Positions 1 through 10,593 of a DNA stretch of 64,000 nt are shown here, piece by piece (position 1 is the first letter of the stretch; every line of letters begins with the position of its first letter). The position numbers and the translations under genes were made by a program. This stretch comes from Notolepis coatsorum. Lineage: Eukaryota; Chordata; Actinopteri; Aulopiformes; Paralepididae. Where the stretch lies: positions 20,650,884 to 20,714,883 of the forward strand of contig OZ020593.1 of NCBI GenBank assembly GCA_963971535.1. The letters run 5' to 3'. The notes below the pieces were generated by a model. That model saw only the letters and a list, made by a program, of their open reading frames with translations, was not told the DNA's origin and did not search any database.

Positions 1-390
1 CGTTAGATAAACCTCATTTTCATTATATATTCTCAAATACTTTCATGAGGAATCTGACTTAATATTAGCTTTATATCCTTAATTTAGACAACTAAATTGT
101 CAATCACAATCCACAATGACAATGATAAGATAAACAAATATAAATGTAGTCAGGTCCAATACATTTTCTCTGTACACCACCACAATGGACTTGAAATTAA
201 ACAGTGTAGGAATTACAACCGTTTCTACATGTGCCCCTTTTTAAGGGACCAAAGCTAATGGACAATTGGCTGCTCAGCTGTTTCATGGCCAGGTGTGCGT
301 TATTCCATCATTATTTCATTTAAAAGCAGATAAAAGGTCTAGCGTTAATTTCAAGTGTGGTATTTGCATTTGGAATCTGTTGGAATCTCA
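1..390. other. AT-rich flank, no gene seen
   Basis: No exon, RNA gene or repeat is recognised here. It should be intron or 3' part of enoph1, whose remaining exons must lie to the left. The minus strand was scanned for sequence matching the rest of enolase-phosphatase and none was found. Confidence 0.5.
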
Positions 391-575
391 GAGACATTGT
401 GGTGGTGTAGAGACATTGTGGTGGTGTACAGAGACATTGTTGTGGTGTAGAGACATTGTGGTGGTGTACAGAGACATTGTTGTGGTGTAGAGACATTGTG
501 GTGGTGTACAGAGACACTGTGGTGGTGTAGAGACATTGTGGTGGTGTAGAGAGACATTGTGGTGGAGTACAGAGA
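391..575. repeat. Minisatellite, 19-21 bp unit
   Basis: About nine head-to-tail copies of a GT-rich unit, gagacattgtggtggtgta, some with an extra CA. The short open frames over it on both strands (CLYTTTMSL-like on the minus strand) are just the repeat translated. Confidence 0.9.
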
Positions 576-703
576 TGATATTCACAGACCTGACCGTATA
601 TTCCCCAGCCCTAGTGTCAATACAACACAATACAGGCCATTCTTTCACATTTGATTGTAGCTGATAGGCTAATTAAAAGGAGCTGTAAGTGGCATTTTCT
701 CTG

Positions 704-1653
704 TTAACACTTTAACTGCCCAAGGTTAAATTCATGATATACCATCCCTTGCCAGCTCTATTTAACATGGAGAAGTTCCCCTTCTTTGCAGGGCTATAAC
801 TTTTTAAATTCTATTGCTAGATTGCCATTATTAGGGCCCATTCAATGTCCTATATGTATTGTTCATGGTGTAGCAACGTTAAACTTTTTCATTCACATAT
901 TCATACTAAAATATGGTCTAAAGTATAAGTATGTTTTCATCTCTTTCTGCAGCTTTCTCCAGAACGTGATTTATAGCCCCAAATGCATTATATTGATGAT
1001 CAAATACAGTTTGGTAGCGATCGGTGCCAGATGAAAAATTTCAAATGGACGTGCTTCTAGAAGTTTCTACGTATCATCTGATGATGACCGGATGGGCGGG
1101 GGATCGTTTATAATTCTGTGGGCAACGTTATACCATTCATCTAATGTGGGTCATATGTTCATCATAGCAGTTTATATCGAACACGGTAATACTACACGCT
1201 AAAACTCACCCCAGTCTCCTCGGGCCGTTGGGCGATCAGCGTGGAGTAGACAGTTTTCTATTATGGGATGTTGAAATCCCCGATCTATTTCCAGGTTGTA
1301 TAATAGTATATACGTCCAAATCATGTTGTTTTTTCGAGTTATTTCCACCGATCGATGTTCACTGTGTGAAGACAGAGTCTCTCTAACATTAGCGAGTGCC
1401 CGGACCCCATATGGAGTGAGTCCTGCCGGTTCAAAGGTTGACATCCGGTTTCGATCTGCCACCAGATGGCGCTCTTGAACCGCTAGAGGGTTGAGAGGAG
1501 ATCAGCAGTGTGTCTCAAGGCTGCAGAGGGGAAATATGATTCCGATAACAGATTTTTGAAATATTGATATCAAAGACGATTTACGGCGTTCTCGGCAACT
1601 TGAGCATGGCTAGGAAAGACGCCTAAACACGTTCCCGGCAGTTAAAGTGTTAA
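704..1653 (+). mobile_element. piggyBac-like non-autonomous element, copy 1
   Basis: A 942-bp element bounded by TTAA (704-707 and 1650-1653), with inverted ends reading CACTTTAACTGCC on the left and GGCAGTTAAAGTG on the right. Two further full-length copies occur at 10594-11554 and, inverted, at 14114-15072. The TTAA target duplication and short terminal inverted repeats are hallmarks of the piggyBac superfamily. No transposase frame is present, so it is a MITE moved in trans. The open frames inside are short and differ between copies. Confidence 0.85.
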
Positions 1654-1654
1654 A

Positions 1655-2250
1655 ATAAGTGGCAGACATGTTCAAAACAAAAGCTCAGCGATGGCTGACG
1701 TAATGTAGAGCTATTTAAAATCAATTTTAACAAGAGATATACCACTTACAGCACTTTTTTTTTATCTACTTTTTCTCCCCATTTTCTATTTTTCTCCCAT
1801 CCCAATTTCGTATTATCCAATTCTGCCCTCCCCTGTCTCGAACGTTGTTAGACCATGCCTCCCACTGGTCGGCTGCAATGTGGACAAAGCCTTGCATCAC
1901 GTGTCCCCTCCGGTACACGAGGAGGAGGCAGCCGTCGCATCTTTTCACCTGCACAGCGCGATCTCTCAGTGGCGAGGAGTAACGCGTGGGAGGCTCACGC
2001 TGCCCCGATGCTTCCTGATTCTGCTGTACAGGCGCACCAACCGACCTGTAGGAGTCGCTGTCCACAACGTCCGATCCCCACCCAACGGATTTCCCACCCC
2101 CTAATACTGCAAATTGTATTAGTATGAATGACCAGCCAAGCCGGAAGCAACGCCGAGAGCTGGGCTCGAACCCAGCATCTCCTGCGTTAGTGGTGAGCGC
2201 CTTGCCCACTGCGCCACTTAGCCACCCTGCACTTACAGCACCTTTAAATG
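1655..2250. mobile_element. Fragment of DNA MITE family B, split by a SINE
   Basis: 1655-1754 contains the terminal part of a MITE also present at 5605-6365, 21460-22010, 35905-36175 and 54528-54950 (shared words: aataagtgg, gtagagct, ataccacttacagcac). The terminal sequence cacttacagcac is duplicated on both sides of the SINE at 1755-2229, showing that the SINE landed inside this MITE end. Confidence 0.6.
1743..2241 (-). mobile_element. tRNA-derived SINE, family A (475 bp), with 12-bp target duplication
   Basis: On the minus strand it starts with a tRNA-like head carrying A-box (ggcgcagtgggcaaggcgct) and B-box (ggttcgagccca) elements and ends in an A-rich tail, seen here as the T-run near 1755. 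The flanking duplication cacttacagcac lies at 1743-1754 and 2230-2241. Other copies are at 19827-20304, 47964-48338, 48601-49083 and 55956-56433. The 147-aa minus-strand open frame inside is not a gene. Confidence 0.85.
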
Positions 2251-2341
2251 ATTACAACGTATCTCAGGAACACATTTGTGGAAGGAGGGGTTTTTGAGTC
2301 CATGTTGTTATGAGTAAGAAAAAAAACACCAGACTACTTAC

Positions 2342-2544
2342 TCGCCTTTGATTCTCCCGGAAGAGTACGGCGCCCTCCACATGTGGCCCTGGAGCTGCTT
2401 GAGGGCCAGCGTCTTCCTGTCCGACGCCATGAGCCACAGCACCGTGTCCACCACCTCCCGGATGGCCTTCTCCTCGTCCGTGTGGACCGTCTGGTCCAGG
2501 GCGTGGACGGGACACGCCCGGTTCTGTCTGATGTCCTCTTCCAC
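2342..2544 (-). CDS. enoph1: enoph1 coding exon 3
   Basis: Acceptor tgtcag just above 2544 and donor gtaagt at 2341-2336. The exon encodes VEEDIRQ through GRIKG plus two bases (GA) of a Glu codon. It carries the family's DRKT.ALKQLQGHMWR stretch. Confidence 0.93.
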
Positions 2545-5500
2545 CTGACACGAGATGAGATGAAATGGTAAATAAATGGTGCATTTATATAGCAGCTTTT
2601 ATCCAAAGCGCTTTACAATTTGTTGCTCGCTGTTTACCCGTTCTCACTCACACACCGACGGCAGAGGCGACCATGCAAGGTGCCGACCTGCTCACCGGGA
2701 GCAGTTAGGGGGTTAAATGTCTTGCTCAAGGGCACTTCGACACGCTGCCCGGGAGGAGACGGAATCGAACCGGGAACCTTCCCTTCCGATTACCAGACGA
2801 TCGCCCTACCTCCTGAGCAGAGGTGCGTTGCTCATGGGACGGGGTTGCACGATGTGCAACCAAGCTTTTGTGAGCAGAAGCGCGTGCACGCACATGCACG
2901 GATGTGCGCGCGCATGCGTGTGCAGCCGTGCACTCAAGAACGCGCTGCACTCGACTCGTCGCGTGTACCTGGCTACCTCGCATAAACATAACAATTCATG
3001 GCAATCACATTCACAGGTTTGGTGTGAACAGTGCTCTGCCTGAGTCAGACCATGGTTCACACCAAACCTGAGGAATGCGCTGCACTCGACTGATGCGCCA
3101 ACTCGCCAAGTACCCACCTGGCTACCTTGCATAACAATAGCTCAGGTCGTCAGGTGTGTTCAAATACGTTCTCAGATACATTCACACAAAACGTGTGAAT
3201 GAAATGTGTTACATTCCATTCGTAGAGGCAATTAGGCACCGTCTTTAGCCTGTGCGTATGCGAGGGAACATTTATGCGCATGCGCGGGAGCGCACGTGGC
3301 CACATTAAAATATAGTGCAACCACTCAGCCAATCAGGAACACACCTCTGCTCCTGAGCCGTGATATCTAGGATAAAGTCAATGAACATTTTGAGAAATGA
3401 GGCTCCTGGAACTTTTATCAACCAAAACCATGAAGATATTTTATCGACCGATACTAGCAAATGCTTTGACGAGCAAACAAAAAGGAAGACTGCTCTGGAT
3501 TTCCCACATCGTCCCATTAATGGAAGTGGGCATTTCCAAGACAGGAAACAACTAGTCCCACTACACGTCAGACTGAATTAGCTATGCACTAATAGGAATT
3601 GATCACCCAACTCCTCAATCGGCCCATTTCACTGAGTCAAGTTACAGAAGAACCTCAGTAGAAACGGCAAGAATCGCTCTTTGTCCTCCCTCAGCAGGTG
3701 CTCCAACGGGCCGCTAATCCCCGGCACAAAACAGAAAGAGAAACGGCTCAAGCGGTCGATTGTGAACCGCGACGCACTGTACATCACCACTCTTGCACTA
3801 ATTGCGTCACATAGAGCAGAAAGCAGGCTTAGAGGACGCCAGACCTCCACCTCCACCACACACACTCACCCCAATGAGTAGAACCAGCATTGTCTCGTAT
3901 CGACCAATTATACGAGGTAATGTAAACAAAATGACAAAGAAGGCATGGATTAGTAGAGACTATGGATGGGCAAAACTCACAACCCCAGTTTCCAGGAACA
4001 AAAGAATTCATTACATCGTTGATGCTTGAAATGCCTGAGCTTCCACGTTAACGTATGGTTTCGTTTTTACTCAATAGCGAACGTGAGATAATCCAACAAC
4101 AAGCGAGCTAGCTGGCTGCTGTCATCGCTGACAGCTAACGCTAGCGGACCAGGCTAGCGGATTTCTAGGAACAAAAGCATTCGTTCCAAAAGTTTAACAT
4201 CACTGATGCTTGAAATGTGTGAGGTTAGTGAAACAACATAGCAAACTTCTTTTTTGTTCTACCAGCTGTTAACAGACTGTTATGCAACCTGGCTAGCGAA
4301 CTGTACCCAGCATGCCGTTTAGCAGTGTAACAGTTAATAGGGTCCCCTTTCAATACACTACACAGTCTAAGTGCCGGTAAAAACAAGGGAAAATATATTT
4401 TTGGAGACAAAACAATATTCGCATAAACTATTACTTGTTTTTTTTATTATTTATTTATCTAATGACTATTAGAATATTCCATAATATAAATGGTAAATGG
4501 CTGCATTTATATAGTAGTTTTATCCAAAGCGCTTTACAATTTGTTCCTCACATTTGACCCATTCACACACCGACGGCGGAGGCAACCATGCAAGGTGCCA
4601 ACCTGCTCATCGGGAGCAATTAGGGGTTAAGTGTCTTGCTCAAGGACACTTCAACCCGGGTGGAGCGGGAATCGAACCTCCGGGAACCTCCGGATAACCA
4701 GACGACTGCTCTACCTACCGAGCCACTGTCGCCCCTGATAACTGGCCAGAGTATAACATTGATTCATAAGGTCCCTGTACCTGTTTCTTTACGAGATGGA
4801 CATCTTGTTTGCACTCGTCTTCTTCCCAGTGGGTAGAAAGATGATCCTCAAGATGCTCCTTGATGTATGGAAATAGAACATCCTGGAAGAGACAATAAGA
4901 TGTAAAACCATGTGAAGATTGTAGCCAATTATCTTTACAATTGCAGTGTTTCTTTGTAAACTCGCTGGCACATCTTAGCCTATTTAACGTGAATTATCAG
5001 TGGTTCATGGTCATTTACAGAACCCTTGCTCCTTGGTCTGACTTTACTGGAAAACCCCTCCCACCCCCTCTATGAGGAGCCAGCCAAGATAAGGAGGACA
5101 TTCAGCCATAGACTTATCCCCCCGACACACCACAAACTAGTCCTTCATGCCAGTAGCCAATTGCTGGAGAGCTAACGGCTGGTGAACTTGAGAACTGATA
5201 ATAAACACTGTTAAGACTATCTGACTCTTAATAATAAACACTGTTTAGGACTATCTGACTCTTAACCCTTTAGGTGCCGGAAACGTAGATCTACGTTTTT
5301 CTCTTCGATTGTGCAATAATACTAATAATAAAATAGACATAAAAAACAGATAATAAAAAGACATAAGATGGGCATGATAAAAATAGACATGCTAAAAAGG
5401 AACACATGACTTGACTTCTACTTGTCAAGCCACCAACACACAACACAACTCTGCCTCATCATCATCATTATCACATTCTACTAAAACAGCCCAGAGTCAT

Positions 5501-6868
5501 GACTTTGTTGAGCTAGTCCTCTTTCCACTTTACTGCAGCTTGTGATCAGAATGAGCTGCAAAACTAGAACATTTGACCATTTCATCCTTATGAAGCTTGT
5601 AGGAGCTTGTAGGTGGTATTTTATTTGTTCAAATAAGTGGTCTACTGTTCAAATAAATAGCTCAACATTCCAACAGCCATCACGGATATAGAGTGTCTGG
5701 TCAGTAACATGGGTCTCCCAGTCCCTCCTGCTCTGCAGTACACAGAAAATACATGTTCTGGTATCCCATTCCCACTTTATCCAATCGGGAGAGAGAACTC
5801 CACACACTGCAAAAATGATCCGACAAAAATGTACATTAAAAACAAATATGCACTTGAAACAAGTAAAGTTGAACTTGGAAACAACAGGGACAACGATGGA
5901 AATAAGTCTTGCACTTTTCGTTCTATCCCTGACAATGCACAACATACACATGTTGATCTGTCAATTTTGTTATATGTTTTTGTCAATAAATCAAATCAAA
6001 AAGTAATCTGCCAGCAAATTTGGCATGGGATGATTTCTTGAAATAAGTACACATTATCTACTAGGGTTCTCTCTCCTGATTGTATAAAGTGGGAAGGGAT
6101 AACAGAAAAAAATTATTCTGTGTTTACTGCAGAGCGGAGGGACTGGGAGACCCAGACCAGACACATTATGATGAATATGAAAATGGGGGACCCTGATGTA
6201 ATAATAAACAAGACGAAAGTCTTTCTCTGGTCTGCAACCCCTTAACAATTGTGTGTATTGAGCTGTACTGTATTGTACCCATTCTGCAATCTGTTAATAA
6301 AGTTTTCAATCAATCAATCTAGATACCAGTGATGGCTGTCAAAATGTTAATACTTATTTTTACAAAAATGCAAGTATGTGCAAGCAACGAAAGAAGCTAT
6401 TTAGGTAGGTTCAATGTTACATGAGGAGTTCTCTTTGTCATGTTCTTCTCTGTAATGAGGCTAAAAATAAAACCCACCCGACAGGAAGCAACTTGGCTGT
6501 TTTCAGACCACAGTGAATACAATAATAACACACTGTACTCACCTAACTGAGGTAACACTTAGTCGTTTTACTAGTGAACGAATGTAGCTGAAGCAGCAGA
6601 ACTCGAGCTGTCAGTCCATCGCTAGCTAGTTAGCTTGTTTTCAACATGCACATCTGCTATTATTACGCAGCGCACAACAATAACATCGTTCCGATTGGAT
6701 CCGGGTAAAACGTTGGACTAATGTTTGAATAAACGACGTCGTGCACAATTAAACAACAACAGTCTCCTCTCTGACATTACTTACCTTTGCAAATGTGATC
6801 GGTGTGGTCGTCCCCTCGATATCCAGCAAGAGAGCAGAGGTACTGGCAGGGAGCGACACCGTGGCCAT
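2342..6868 (-). CDS. enoph1: enolase-phosphatase E1, first three coding exons (3' part outside window)
   Basis: Coding exons on the minus strand are 6868-6785 (28 codons), 4882-4781 (34 codons) and 2544-2342 (67 codons plus 2 nt), joined in frame by GT-AG introns. Together they give 129 residues of a protein that is about 260 aa in vertebrates. Enoph1 is a HAD-superfamily enzyme of the cytosolic/nuclear methionine salvage pathway. It turns 2,3-diketo-5-methylthiopentyl-1-phosphate into acireductone by enolisation and dephosphorylation. Visible evidence: HAD motif I LLLDIEGTTTPI with the catalytic Asp16 and Glu18, then DVLFPYI, and DRKTLALKQLQGHMWR, which closely matches vertebrate ENOPH1. The remaining HAD motifs lie in exons outside the window. 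The start is the first ATG in frame upstream of the DIEG motif. In mammals ENOPH1 sits head to head with HNRNPDL; the same order holds here, but about 10.5 kb separates them. Confidence 0.93.
2565..2823 (-). mobile_element. tRNA-derived SINE, family B
   Basis: Read on the minus strand it has a tRNA-like head (cctcctgagcaga.. at 2823 downward, B-box region ggttcgattcc) and the body found widely in fish (cttgagcaagac, gcaccttgcatgg, gctttggataaa). Other copies are at 4490-4737 (-), 21353-21450 (partial) and 49725-49942 (+). It begins only about 20 bp upstream of the enoph1 exon 3 acceptor. Confidence 0.8.
2824..4489. other. enoph1 intron 2, repetitive but gene-free
   Basis: 2830-3140 is GC-rich with alternating purine-pyrimidine (gtgcacgcacatgcacg) and resembles 10230-10400, so it is a dispersed repeat. 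A short inverted repeat (caggtttggtgtgaac and gttcacaccaaacctg) occurs at 3015-3071. Segments at about 3978-4035 and 4163-4218 share aggaacaaaag and gatgcttgaaatg, an old local duplication. No coding exon is recognised. Confidence 0.5.
4490..4737 (-). mobile_element. tRNA-derived SINE, family B
   Basis: Same family as 2565-2823, near full length. On the minus strand it runs from the tRNA-like head (gtggctcggtaggtagagca) to the tail gcagccatttaccat. It ends about 45 bp from enoph1 exon 2. Confidence 0.8.
4781..4882 (-). CDS. enoph1: enoph1 coding exon 2
   Basis: Acceptor ..ttccag above 4882 and donor gtacag at 4780. It encodes 34 codons beginning DVLFPYIKEHL and ending LVKKQ, phase 0 on both sides. 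Confidence 0.93.
4883..5604. other. enoph1 intron 1 (proximal), no gene seen
   Basis: Contains a short tandem duplication around 5199-5266 (ataataaacactgtt, then actatctgactcttaa, twice) that ends at TTAACCCTTTAGGTGCC, which resembles a piggyBac-type terminus. Nothing coding is recognised. Confidence 0.45.
5605..6365. mobile_element. DNA MITE family B, interrupted copy
   Basis: The left half (agtgtctggtcagtaac, gggtctcccagtccctcc at 5690-5730) is mirrored on the right (gggactgggagaccca at 6138-6155), giving a palindromic element. The right side is split by a LINE 3' tail at about 6170-6322, after which the end gatggctgtc resumes near 6333. Confidence 0.7.
6170..6322 (+). mobile_element. LINE 3' tail (family 1)
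   Basis: A 5'-truncated insertion carrying the 3' end of the LINE at 58040-60893: gaaaatgggggaccctgatg, tttctctggtctgca, ccccttaacaattgtg, then aataaagttttcaatcaat. Its (caat) tail is typical of this family. Confidence 0.8.
6785..6868 (-). CDS. enoph1: enoph1 coding exon 1
   Basis: ATG at 6868-6866, donor gtaagt from 6784. It encodes 28 residues ending DIEGTTTPITFAK, including the HAD nucleophile Asp16 and Glu18. Confidence 0.95.
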
Positions 6869-7020
6869 TTTCCCCGCAGCGAGGTAAACCTATAGCGAGC
6901 TAACGTTAGCTTTAGCAGAGAGAGAGACTGTACTAGCTCGCTATATATCTATACTACCCCCCTTTTAACACGATTAACGTTAATTATAATAATATATTTG
7001 CGGCTAATGCTTAGCCTAGA
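6869..7020 (-). promoter_or_regulatory. Probable enoph1 5'UTR and promoter
   Basis: Immediately upstream of the enoph1 ATG. No TATA box at a fixed position is evident. This is inference from position only; the transcription start cannot be placed. Confidence 0.4.
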
Positions 7021-7156
7021 TGAGCTAACGTTAGCAGCAGCACACCACAGATCTCGTCATCGTCTCGTTGGTTGACTTAACGCTAGCAGCTAACCCCCCA
7101 TCTACACACATGTGGGTTGTGGGACTGTAGGGTATATCTGCAGAGCCGCGAGCCCA

Positions 7157-8416
7157 ACGTCTGGGCGGGGCTTCGGGGCTTGTACTCTGTGTGAGGCGGG
7201 TTCGGGGCTTGTACTCTGTGTGAGGCGGGGCTTGTACTCTGTGAGGCGGGGCTTCTGGGCTTGTACTCTGTGTGAGGCGGGGCTTGTAATAATAATAATA
7301 ATAATACATCTATTTTATATAGCGCTTTTCCAGGTGCTCAAAGACGCTTCACATGGGCAGGAGAGACAAACTATGGCAAAACAAAAAAACAGAACAAAAC
7401 AGAACAAAAATAATACATGACAAAATAAAATAAAACCGACAGAATTAGAGGTCAAAAGCAAGATTGAAAAGGTGGGTTGTACTCTGTGAGGCGGGGCTTC
7501 TGGGCTTGTACTCTGTGTGAGGCGGGGCTTCGGGGCTTGTACTCTGTGTGAGGCGGGGCTTCAGGGCTTGTACTCTGTGTGAGGTGGGGCTTGTACTCTG
7601 TGAGGCGGGGCTTCGGGGCTTGTACTCTGTGTGAGGCGGGGCTTGTACTCTGTGAGGCGGGGCTTCGGGGCTTGTACTCTGTGTGAGGCGGGGCTTGTAC
7701 TCTATAAGGCGGGGCTTCGGGGCTTGTACTCTGTGTGAGGCGGGGCTTGTACTCTATAAGGCGGGGCTTCGGGGCTTGTACTCTGTGTGAGGCGGGGCTT
7801 GTACTCTATGAGGCGGGGCTTCGGGGCTTGTACTCTGTGTGAGGCAGGGCTTGTACTCTGTGAGGCGGGGCTTCGGGCTTGTACTCTGTGTGAGGCGGGG
7901 CTTGTACTCTATAAGGCGGGGCTTCGGGGCTTGTACTCTGTGTGAGGCGGGGCTTGTACTCTGTGAGGCGGGGCTTCGGGCTTGTACTCTGTGTGAGGCG
8001 GGGCTTGTACTCTATGAGGCGGGGCTTCGGGGCTTGTACTCTGTGAGGCGGGGCTTGTACTCTGTGAGGCGGGCTTCAGGGCTTGTACTCTGTGTGAGGC
8101 GGGGCTTGTACTCTGTGAGGCGGGGCTTGTACTCTGTGTGAGGCGGGGTTTCGGGGCTTGTACTCTGTGTGAGGCGGGGCTTGTACTCTGTGTGAGGTGG
8201 GGCTTCGGGGCTTGTACTCTGTGAGGCGGGGCTTCGGGGCTTGTACTCTGTGAGGCGGGGCTTCGGGGCTTGTACTCTGTGTGAGGCGGGGCTTCGGGGC
8301 TTGTACTCTGTGTGAGGCGGGGCTTCGGGGCTTGTACTCTGTGTGAGGCGGGAGTTCGGGGCTTGTACTCTGTGTGACTGTGCGTGGGCGGGGCGTCAGG
8401 GCTTGTACTCTGTGTT
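7157..8416 (+). repeat. GC-rich minisatellite, ggggcttgtactctgtgtgaggc unit family
   Basis: Dozens of direct copies of a 23-bp core or longer variants with an extra ggggcttc spacer (about 31 bp), interrupted at 7289-7465. The same units appear inverted at 8645-8725. Long open frames (CTLCEAGL.. on plus, VQAPPHTEYKP.. on minus) are repeat translations. Confidence 0.9.
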
Positions 8417-8672
8417 GTTTCCTGTAAAACCCGGAAGTAGTCAGTTTGTGCTGTTTATTTTTAACCCTAACCCTAACCTTAACCCTAACCCTGACCTTAA
8501 CCCTAACCCTAACCTTAACCTTAACCTTAACCCTAACCCTAACCCGCAACACGGAACACAGAAATGCAAATGCTGTAGAGTCCTCACTGCTTGTAAAAAT
8601 AAACAGCACAAACGGACTATTTCCGGGTTTTACAGCAAACAACACAGAGTACAAGCCCCGACGCCCCGCCTC
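8388..8672. repeat. Inverted repeat (about 80-bp arms) enclosing a telomere-like tract
   Basis: The left arm, about 8388-8463, and right arm, about 8594-8672, are near-perfect reverse complements (gtactctgtgttgttt, ctgtaaaacccggaa, gtgctgtttatttttA). A lone copy of one arm including the first telomere-like repeats occurs at 10178-10222. Confidence 0.85.
8461..8545 (+). repeat. Interstitial telomere-like repeat (CCCTAA and CCTTAA)
   Basis: About fourteen tandem hexamers, taaccc alternating with degenerate taacct, on the plus strand. This is the vertebrate telomere motif TTAGGG on the minus strand. It sits inside the inverted repeat rather than at a chromosome end. Confidence 0.9.
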
Positions 8673-9036
8673 ACACAGAGTACAAGCCCCGCCTCACACA
8701 GAGTACAAGCCCCCGAAGCCCCGCCCAGACGTTGGGCTTGCGGCTCTGCAGATTTATGCTATTGGACTGGGCAGATCACCCGCGATTGATGCGCCCAATT
8801 TGAGTCAATTGGGTTCTCCGCGTGAGCGGGGTTACTTCGGTTCGTGTGGCAGTACGAACCGTCACAGTTGGAAATATATGTAACAGGACATGTGATGAAA
8901 TTAATATATAATATATATTAATATATTAATATATATATATAAAACATGAAATGGTTAACAGTGAACTTTGTCAACAATAAATGAGTAATAAAGTAGTCAT
9001 TTCTAAAACGTCAGTACGTCCGACCGTTCAAGCCAA

Positions 9037-9852
9037 GACCACTACACTTCCGCGTTACATTGAAATCGGGGAGGAGATTGCGGGGGGAGCATATGAATGA
9101 ATGTGGACGAGAGCCGTGATGTAAGTGGTTGCCGATACGGCTGTGGGGATGCTAGAGACATGATCGAATAGACGTTTATGCGCCTCGCTCTCCTGAACAC
9201 GGCGTGACCCATAACTAATCGATCAGAACTAAATCGGCAGAGAAAAAGCCCATTTTAAAGCACCTATTCCGCATGGACATGCGCAGAGTGCCCATGGAGT
9301 CTGGACGACGCGAGATGACGCTCGAATGAATGTGGACTGTTCTATCAGAGGGGGGAGCTTCGGTGGCCAATGTCCTTTCAGCCGAACAGGATAATGAAAA
9401 AATGATCCCACTAAATGGCCAGACGCATCTTATGGCGACATCTACAATTACCTCATTGAGTCTCCAGGTAGACTAATATTTATATTTAAGTGCAGCGGTC
9501 TGTAGCCACTTACATGACCATCGAAGCTCCCCCCTCTGATGGAACAGTCCACATTCATTCGAGCGTCATCTCGCGTCGTCCAGACTCCATGGGCACTCTG
9601 CGCATGTCCATGCGGAATAGGTGCTTTAAAACGGGCTTTTTCTCTGCCGATTTAGTTCTGATCGATTAGTTATGGGTCACGCCGTGTTCAGGAGAGCGAG
9701 GCGCATAAACGTCTATTCGATCATGTCTCTAGCACCCCCACAGCCGTATCGGCAACCACTTACATCACGGCTCTCGTCCACATTCATTAATTTGACCCCC
9801 CCCCCGCAATCTCCTCCCTGATTTCAGAATCCCGGAAGTGTTACGGTGGTCT
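9037..9852. mobile_element. Large foldback DNA element, about 335-bp inverted arms
   Basis: The left arm 9037-9372 and right arm 9514-9852 are reverse complements over almost their whole length (cgccgtgttcaggagagcga and tcgctctcctgaacacggcg) with a 140-bp spacer. The ends resemble agaccac.. and ..gtggtct. No coding frame longer than 60 codons is present, so it is a non-autonomous foldback transposon. Confidence 0.85.
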
Positions 9853-10593
9853 ATTTGGCAACTTCCCATGTAGTACATACGATTGACCACAGGATGGGAG
9901 TAGTGCAGCGTCGTGGATGTGAAGCCGGATTGGAAATTGCTATATTATTAATTTAATTAGCTTAAATCTTTATTTTAGAAAATAAAATGTGTCGTCATGA
10001 CAAATATGATCATAACTAGCTAAACCAGAGTATATGACAGAGTCCACGAAAGCGTTTGGCAGCTGTGCTTAATGCCACGCCATGCCGGTTAAGCAAAACA
10101 TTTGCGTCATTTTATCAAAAGGTTGCACAGATCCAATGGGGTCCAGCTGCAGCGCCGGGGAATCCTCTCACTGATAAACCCGGAAGTAGTCAGTTTGTGC
10201 TGTTTATTTTTAACCCTAACCAGTGATGCAGTGGTGGTCCCATGCGGTACCACGCCGTCCTAGCAGTTTTTTCTGAGCAGAAATATGCGCACGGATGTGC
10301 ATGCGCATGCACGCACGCGCACACAAAAATGCATTCACAACTTTCACTCACTCATCGCGCCATGCGCCAAGTACCGGCACTTATCTATCACCTATACTTT
10401 GCATAATAATAAGATACCAATAACATAACAAAGAACGAGAAGCTTGATCTGTGGAGCTCTCACTATGTGACAAATGGTCCCGACTGGAAGGATGAGGCAT
10501 TACGTTGTGCTTCAGAAGGAAACTGTCCTTCTGTAAACTAAGTTACATTGTTAATTTAGTTTGTGTTTACTTTTCTAGTTTAAGTTAATTCAA
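9853..10593. other. Intergenic, repeat scraps
   Basis: 10178-10222 repeats one arm of the 8388-8672 inverted repeat. 10230-10400 resembles 2830-3140 (acggatgtgcatgcgcatgc). No gene is seen. Confidence 0.5.

Larger units (their letters stand above)
7126..8757. mobile_element. Composite inverted-repeat element filled with minisatellite
   Basis: The left end (atctgcagagccgcgagccc at 7136) and right end (gggcttgcggctctgcagat at 8732) are reverse complements and continue inward into gcccaacgtctgggcgggg. The arms run straight into the GC-rich minisatellite, in opposite orientation on the two sides. A copy of the terminal sequence also occurs in the hAT-like element at 44262-44292. A microsatellite-flanked LINE-type tail (about 7289-7465) is nested inside. 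No transposase is present. Confidence 0.65.

Noticed and set aside
1199..1462. Minus frame repeated at 11044-11241 and plus 14367-14603
   Set aside because: Part of the non-autonomous piggyBac-like element; it differs in length between copies and has no transposase motif.
1..2341. Search for remaining enoph1 exons
   Set aside because: No minus-strand sequence matching the later HAD motifs was found; they are presumed to lie outside the window.
8076..8654. 192-aa minus-strand open frame with VRVRVKV and TEYKPRS repeats
   Set aside because: It is the telomere-like tract and minisatellite translated; no protein family, no start context.
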